DNA of 64,000 nt from Orthonyx spaldingii. Its lineage: Eukaryota > Chordata > Aves > Passeriformes > Orthonychidae. Below the pieces are notes generated by a model. The model worked only from the letters and a program-made list of their open reading frames with translations. It was not told the DNA's origin and searched no databases. The first letter of the stretch is position 1. Each line of letters opens with the position of its first letter. The translations under genes were made by a program, and so were the position numbers. Where the stretch lies: contig VZTJ01001437.1 in the NCBI GenBank assembly GCA_013397795.1, positions 32,154-96,153 on the forward strand. Reading direction: 5' to 3'. This document shows, one piece after another, positions 1 through 64,000 of this stretch.

Positions 1-240
1 GGGCGCTGGTGGCCGTGCCGGGGGCCGGAGCGCCGCGCCGCTCGCAGGCAGCCCGGCGCTGACAGCTGTCACCGGCGCGGAGCCCGGGGCCGTCCCGCGC
101 AGCTCGGCGCGGTCACGGGTGAGGCTGGGCCTGTCGGTCTGACAGGGACCCCCTGTTGCCGCCTCTGGCCGGCGCGGCGGGTTTTATCTGCGCTTTGACA
201 GTAGCTCGGCAAAGCGAAGCATTAATTTGCTTGTGTTTAC
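1..240. promoter_or_regulatory. CpG-rich block at the 5' end of SLC25A12 (CpG island, possible exon 1 / start of intron 1)
   Basis: Bases 1 to about 185 are very GC-rich with many CpG dinucleotides, in sharp contrast to the AT-rich DNA after about 200. This is what a vertebrate housekeeping-type promoter island looks like, and it lies directly before the first SLC25A12 coding exon seen. A good donor (GG|gtgagg, GT at 119-120) would end an exon at 118. No ATG occurs anywhere before 243, so this stretch is either 5'UTR/exon 1, or the start of intron 1 with the real ATG exon just left of the window. I cannot tell which. Confidence 0.6.
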
Positions 241-242
241 AG

Positions 243-46072
<45,830 letters not shown>

Positions 46073-46495
46073 ATCCTGAAAAGATGTTTCAACTGAACAA
46101 AGTGATGCAGCCGAAAGAATTCACAAGAGTACTGCTGTATTTTTTCCAGTCAGCTGCATGTGTTCTAGCTGAACTGAGCTTGCAAATCTAATTGCTCCTT
46201 TAAAATATTCATACATACCTGCCTTTATTTATTTACACACAAGGAACTGATTGAAGCTGTGGTTCTTTGCCTTCTTTTAACCAGTGGCATGAAGCTGTAG
46301 AAGCCTAGACTTTGCTTTGCACAGCTTGCATTTAATGTTACTGTACATATTGTACATCTTTGTACAGAGACATCAGGGCATCTATACACGTACATTTATA
46401 TAATGGGTATTGCAGTTCAAAATAGTTTGAAATGTACAGATGTTTTGAAGGTGTTTTGTTAACAATCGTGACAATAAAATGTTTAAAAACACTCG
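46073..46495 (+). other. SLC25A12: SLC25A12 3'UTR
   Basis: Non-coding stretch from the stop to just past the AATAAA signal. AT-rich, with T-rich and TGTACAT-type pieces (potential Pumilio-like TGTACATA sites near 46345-46357). Cleavage is expected roughly 10-25 nt after the signal; the exact site is not visible. Confidence 0.7.
46473..46478 (+). terminator. Polyadenylation signal AATAAA of SLC25A12
   Basis: Canonical AATAAA about 400 nt after the stop, followed by AT-rich then TTCG/CTTT-type sequence. It is the first good signal after the CDS. Confidence 0.8.
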
Positions 46496-46499
46496 CCTC

Positions 46500-49300
46500 A
46501 GTTCGCTTCTTTGAATTTATAGGAAGTTGTCCAGTATGATTGTTTTTCCCTCCACAGAGTAAATGTAAAGATCAGATGTACTCATTTAATGAATGAACAG
46601 GACAGGACAGAGCCTCTGCAGGAATGCCCTCCACTGCTAGTTACAGCAAAGGAATTAAAATGCAATGTGCTGGCTTGTAAGTGTTGGAGAACACAGTAAT
46701 TACATGAGCAGATGCAGTATTTTATTTTGCAGCACTACTTTGTGACAAGTTCTCTCAAGAGACATGGCAATACTAAATGTGTAATAGATATTACTTCTAT
46801 GGTACCATATTTAAAACACAATGAGAGATTTGCCAGTTACTAACAGACTCAAGAATTTTTACAGGGTTTATTACTCAGAGTGCCTTTTTTGCCTGAATAG
46901 AAAACTTGTTAAAAGAAATTGAGAGCATTCTCTTTATTTCTAGATTGTTTTACCATGAGGTTATTCTGTGGGGGGGAAAACCTGCTTACTTTTGTATTAT
47001 TTTTATATGCAAAACTGATTGTTTACATTTACAGATGAGTGGAAGTAAAAGGAGAAGAGAAAGTGAAAGCTTGAACTATTTCTTGGTGTCTGCCAAAAGT
47101 TTCCTTGGTATAATACTTAAATGCAAAAATGGCAGAGGACATAGGGGAGTCTAGATTTCTACTGTCCTGGGGGAAAATTAGTTACTCTGTCCATGCAGCC
47201 AGAGATGAGATGGGTGGTTTTCCAGCCTTGCTTACTGAAGTTTTACGTGTTTCTTACAGGGTTAAACATTCCAGAGTAGTGCATTTCCAAGTGGTATAAA
47301 CTGATCTCAGGTTCTGTTCTCTTATTTAGGTGACAGCAGGGCCATCAGGGATTAAGTCAGTGTATGAAGAAATGGCTTCTTAAGAACTGAACACTCCACA
47401 GACCAGCCCTCCTTCAGCTCTAGCCTCTAAGGAAGATAAGGGTTATTTTGGTGCTGAATAATATTTAGTGAGCCAGAGGTTACAATACATTGACCTTGGG
47501 AGTCTGATCACTGTTCTGCAGTATGAATATAGATGACCCCATTAGAAGGCTTCTTTCTTTATTTGTTGTCTTGTGGTTAAGGAATTTCTTGTTCTGTACT
47601 GTTTTCTGGATAGAGACAGGCTTCACCAGACCTCTCTCCTGGTTCTATGTATTTTGTCCTGTGCTATTCTAAATAGTGGGTACCCACTGGCATTTAATCT
47701 TAGTCACAGCTTGTTGACTGACTTGATCAAAACCTTAGGAGGCTTTACAATGCACAACAGGATTTTTATTTCTTACAGCTCCAAAACTGGACAGTTTAGC
47801 TCCCAGAATGATCATTTACAGCATCTAGCAGCACTTCTGGTCTCAACGTTGCAGGTATGGGTTTTACAACGTTTTTAATCTGTACTCAGGTATTCTGTGA
47901 GGGAGGACCACAAGCAGGAATAAAGACTGAGTAGTACTAAATATAATAATTGAAAATTATTAGAAGGTTGAAACCACACAAAACTAATGCTGTATGACCT
48001 GCATCTATGCAACAGTCATTGGAAGAAAGCCTTATCTACTGGACCTCTGAAAATCAAAGTGTGAGGCAAATGTATTATTCAATGAGAAGTAATCTCAGTA
48101 GAAACAACCCACAAGAACAACCAACCAAAAACACAAGCACCCCTCCCTCCAAAGCCAGCAGACCAAGAGACCTTCTGCTTGTTAAGAATTCTTGTGCCTA
48201 AAGGTACAAACTGTGTCATGATGTGCCTGTTCTTACACAGTTCACAAGCTGCCCAGCTGACCAGAGCTGCTGGTGTAGGGTTGAGGAGAACACACAGGGT
48301 AAACGTCTGCAAACCGAGCTGCAGGGCTGCATGGAAAGGGAAGGGTCACACACTCTTGAAATGCCAACACCAGTGGAAGCCTAAAGACTTTTCACTTCCA
48401 GACCCACCAAAAAAGAAAACTTTCTGAAGACAACTGCTGTTACTGCTCTGTCTCTGTAAGCTGCTCATAACACAACTGAGACAAGGAGAAACAGAAAAAA
48501 ACCCAAAACAAAACAGAAAAGTTAAACCATGAAGAAACAATGACAACACTTCTGGACATTAAACTGATTAAGGAATATAAACCTATTTTCTATTTTTAAG
48601 CATATAAAACCAACTCTTCTGGCAAAAAGATAAGCCTGTAACAGATTAAGAATAAATGTAAAGTCCCAAGTTAAAGGCTTCAAAACTGATTTAGTGCCTA
48701 ATTAGTACAACTCACAGTATTTATTAAAAAAAACAAACCCAAAAGCAACAGCGTCCCTGCAACCAGTCTTGATAGAAAACTTTATAATGTGCTAAGAAAG
48801 AAAAGAATGTAACCTTTAAAAGAAATTCCAACCTTTTTGTTTCAAGCTATTAAGAGTTTTGTTTCAATAAAAATATTAAAAATCAGTAATAGTAATAAAA
48901 ATCTTTAACTTAGTACAGGAAATTAGTAGCAAGTCTGTAGTTAACAGAATGCAAATCATCATGCTATAGAAATTAAGTAGAAGTCTACTTCCTTATCCTT
49001 TAGAAAAGAAAAATGTGATAACAGGAGCCTTTTTGCTATTGGCGAATTGCCGTGGTAGTAGGGAGTGGCTGAGGGTGGAAAACAAGCCTGTGATGTGTGC
49101 AGTAGAACAAAAGGATCAGCTCCCAGAACCTTTAAACTACTGCAGGGACACAGATCAGAGCTCAGGGCAGCTGACAAGTGCTCATATAGTATTTATTTAT
49201 GAATCAGTCTCACCTTTTAATGCACCAATTCAAACAAAAGGAAATTGGTACTAAATACGTATTTCATTAGTTCAGGTCTGATTATCAAGTAAGTTCGTAA
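46500..49300. other. Interval between convergent genes; part may be DYNC1I2 3'UTR
   Basis: No coding potential or transposon recognised. The + strand is T-rich until about 47.9 kb and A-rich after it, which fits transcription of the - strand reaching about 47.9-48 kb (see findings). Minus-strand AATAAA signals occur at 47765-47770 and 48720-48725. Confidence 0.6.
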
Positions 49301-49313
49301 CTACAGACAAATT

Positions 49314-49319
49314 TTTATT
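49314..49319 (-). terminator. Candidate polyadenylation signal of DYNC1I2 (one of several)
   Basis: AATAAA on the - strand about 500 nt after the DYNC1I2 stop. Others in the same orientation lie at 49192-49197, 48720-48725 and 47765-47770, so alternative 3'UTR lengths are likely. Which is used cannot be told from sequence alone. Confidence 0.4.
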
Positions 49320-49817
49320 CACATGTATTACCCACTACCAGAGTCTGAGGCTTATCTATATATAAACAATGAAACTTGGAACATATGCATGCATATCCAT
49401 GGGTAATTTGAAGAGTTCCAATTAAAGAATGCTTCAGAGATTTACTACCTAATGAAGGTTAGTCTGTAATACCTTAGAAAGTTTTAGGAGCAGAACTTTT
49501 ACTTCTCAGAAAGATACTGTTTCAGATTGGACTTTATAGACGCCAAGTAGCAATTTGATACCAGGTTAGTGTTTCAGCAACAGAAGATCCTTGCAAAGTC
49601 AAAGTTAACTGTATTAAAAGTTACACAAATCCAAGAATGTGCTTGTAGTTCATATATAAAACATAACAATGCAAGATCTGATTTTCAGTGATCTTAATAC
49701 GTTTCCAAGTCCATTGTTGAATCCATATATTCCTCCCTTAAGCTATGATTAGAACTGGCAGGTGAGCTGACGCTTTGGGGTGTGCATCCCGAGGCTCCCC
49801 AGCCCGTCGGGAAGGCT

Positions 49818-63894
<14,077 letters not shown>

Positions 63895-64000
63895 CTAAAT
63901 AAAATTAATTAAAAAACCAGAAAAAACCATTTAATTTTATTATTTCACATTTTGCCTAGAATAATACCCAAGTCATTATGTCACAGCACTGCTTAGTCAA

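Overview
This is 64 kb of vertebrate, almost certainly bird, nuclear DNA. It is AT-rich (introns look roughly 35-40% GC), has spliced genes with GT-AG introns, and carries several CR1 LINE 3' fragments. CR1 is the dominant avian retroposon. Both genes are readable exon by exon, and every junction I placed keeps the reading frame.

Left part, + strand, from the window edge to about 46.5 kb: SLC25A12, the calcium-regulated mitochondrial aspartate/glutamate carrier AGC1 (aralar). Seventeen coding exons are visible, from the exon encoding residues 5-22 to the stop codon at 46070-46072. Only the first few codons are missing, because no ATG lies upstream of the first visible exon. The assembled product is 670 visible residues, or about 674 with the usual four-residue start; human AGC1 has 678. 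A GC/CpG-rich block at 1 to about 240 marks the 5' end of the gene. The polyadenylation signal is at 46473-46478.

Right part, - strand, from about 48-49 kb to the right edge: the 3' four-fifths of DYNC1I2, cytoplasmic dynein 1 intermediate chain 2. Twelve coding exons are visible (63894 down to 49818, 504 residues). They cover the light-chain-binding segment and the whole WD40 propeller. The N-terminal exons (coiled coil, dynactin/NDEL1-binding region) lie to the right of the window. The two genes converge tail to tail, with about 3.3 kb between stop signals.

The rest is intron, a short intergenic stretch and repeats: CR1 fragments at about 15.4, 19.0, 21.0, 60.9 and 62.6-63.4 kb, an LTR-type avian repeat at about 24.2-25.2 kb, microsatellites, and a few blocks that look like conserved regulatory DNA. 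The genes do not form a pathway together. One is a mitochondrial carrier of the malate-aspartate shuttle and the other is a motor subunit. Their linkage is ancient, however: the paralogous pair SLC25A13-DYNC1I1 sits beside DLX5/6 in the same way that this pair sits near DLX1/2 in human. I found no operon, CRISPR array, tRNA, rRNA or wholly new gene. The most interesting items are the CpG-dense last exon of DYNC1I2, the possible alternative 5' end of SLC25A12, substitutions at positions normally conserved in the carrier, and candidate enhancer blocks in the long introns.
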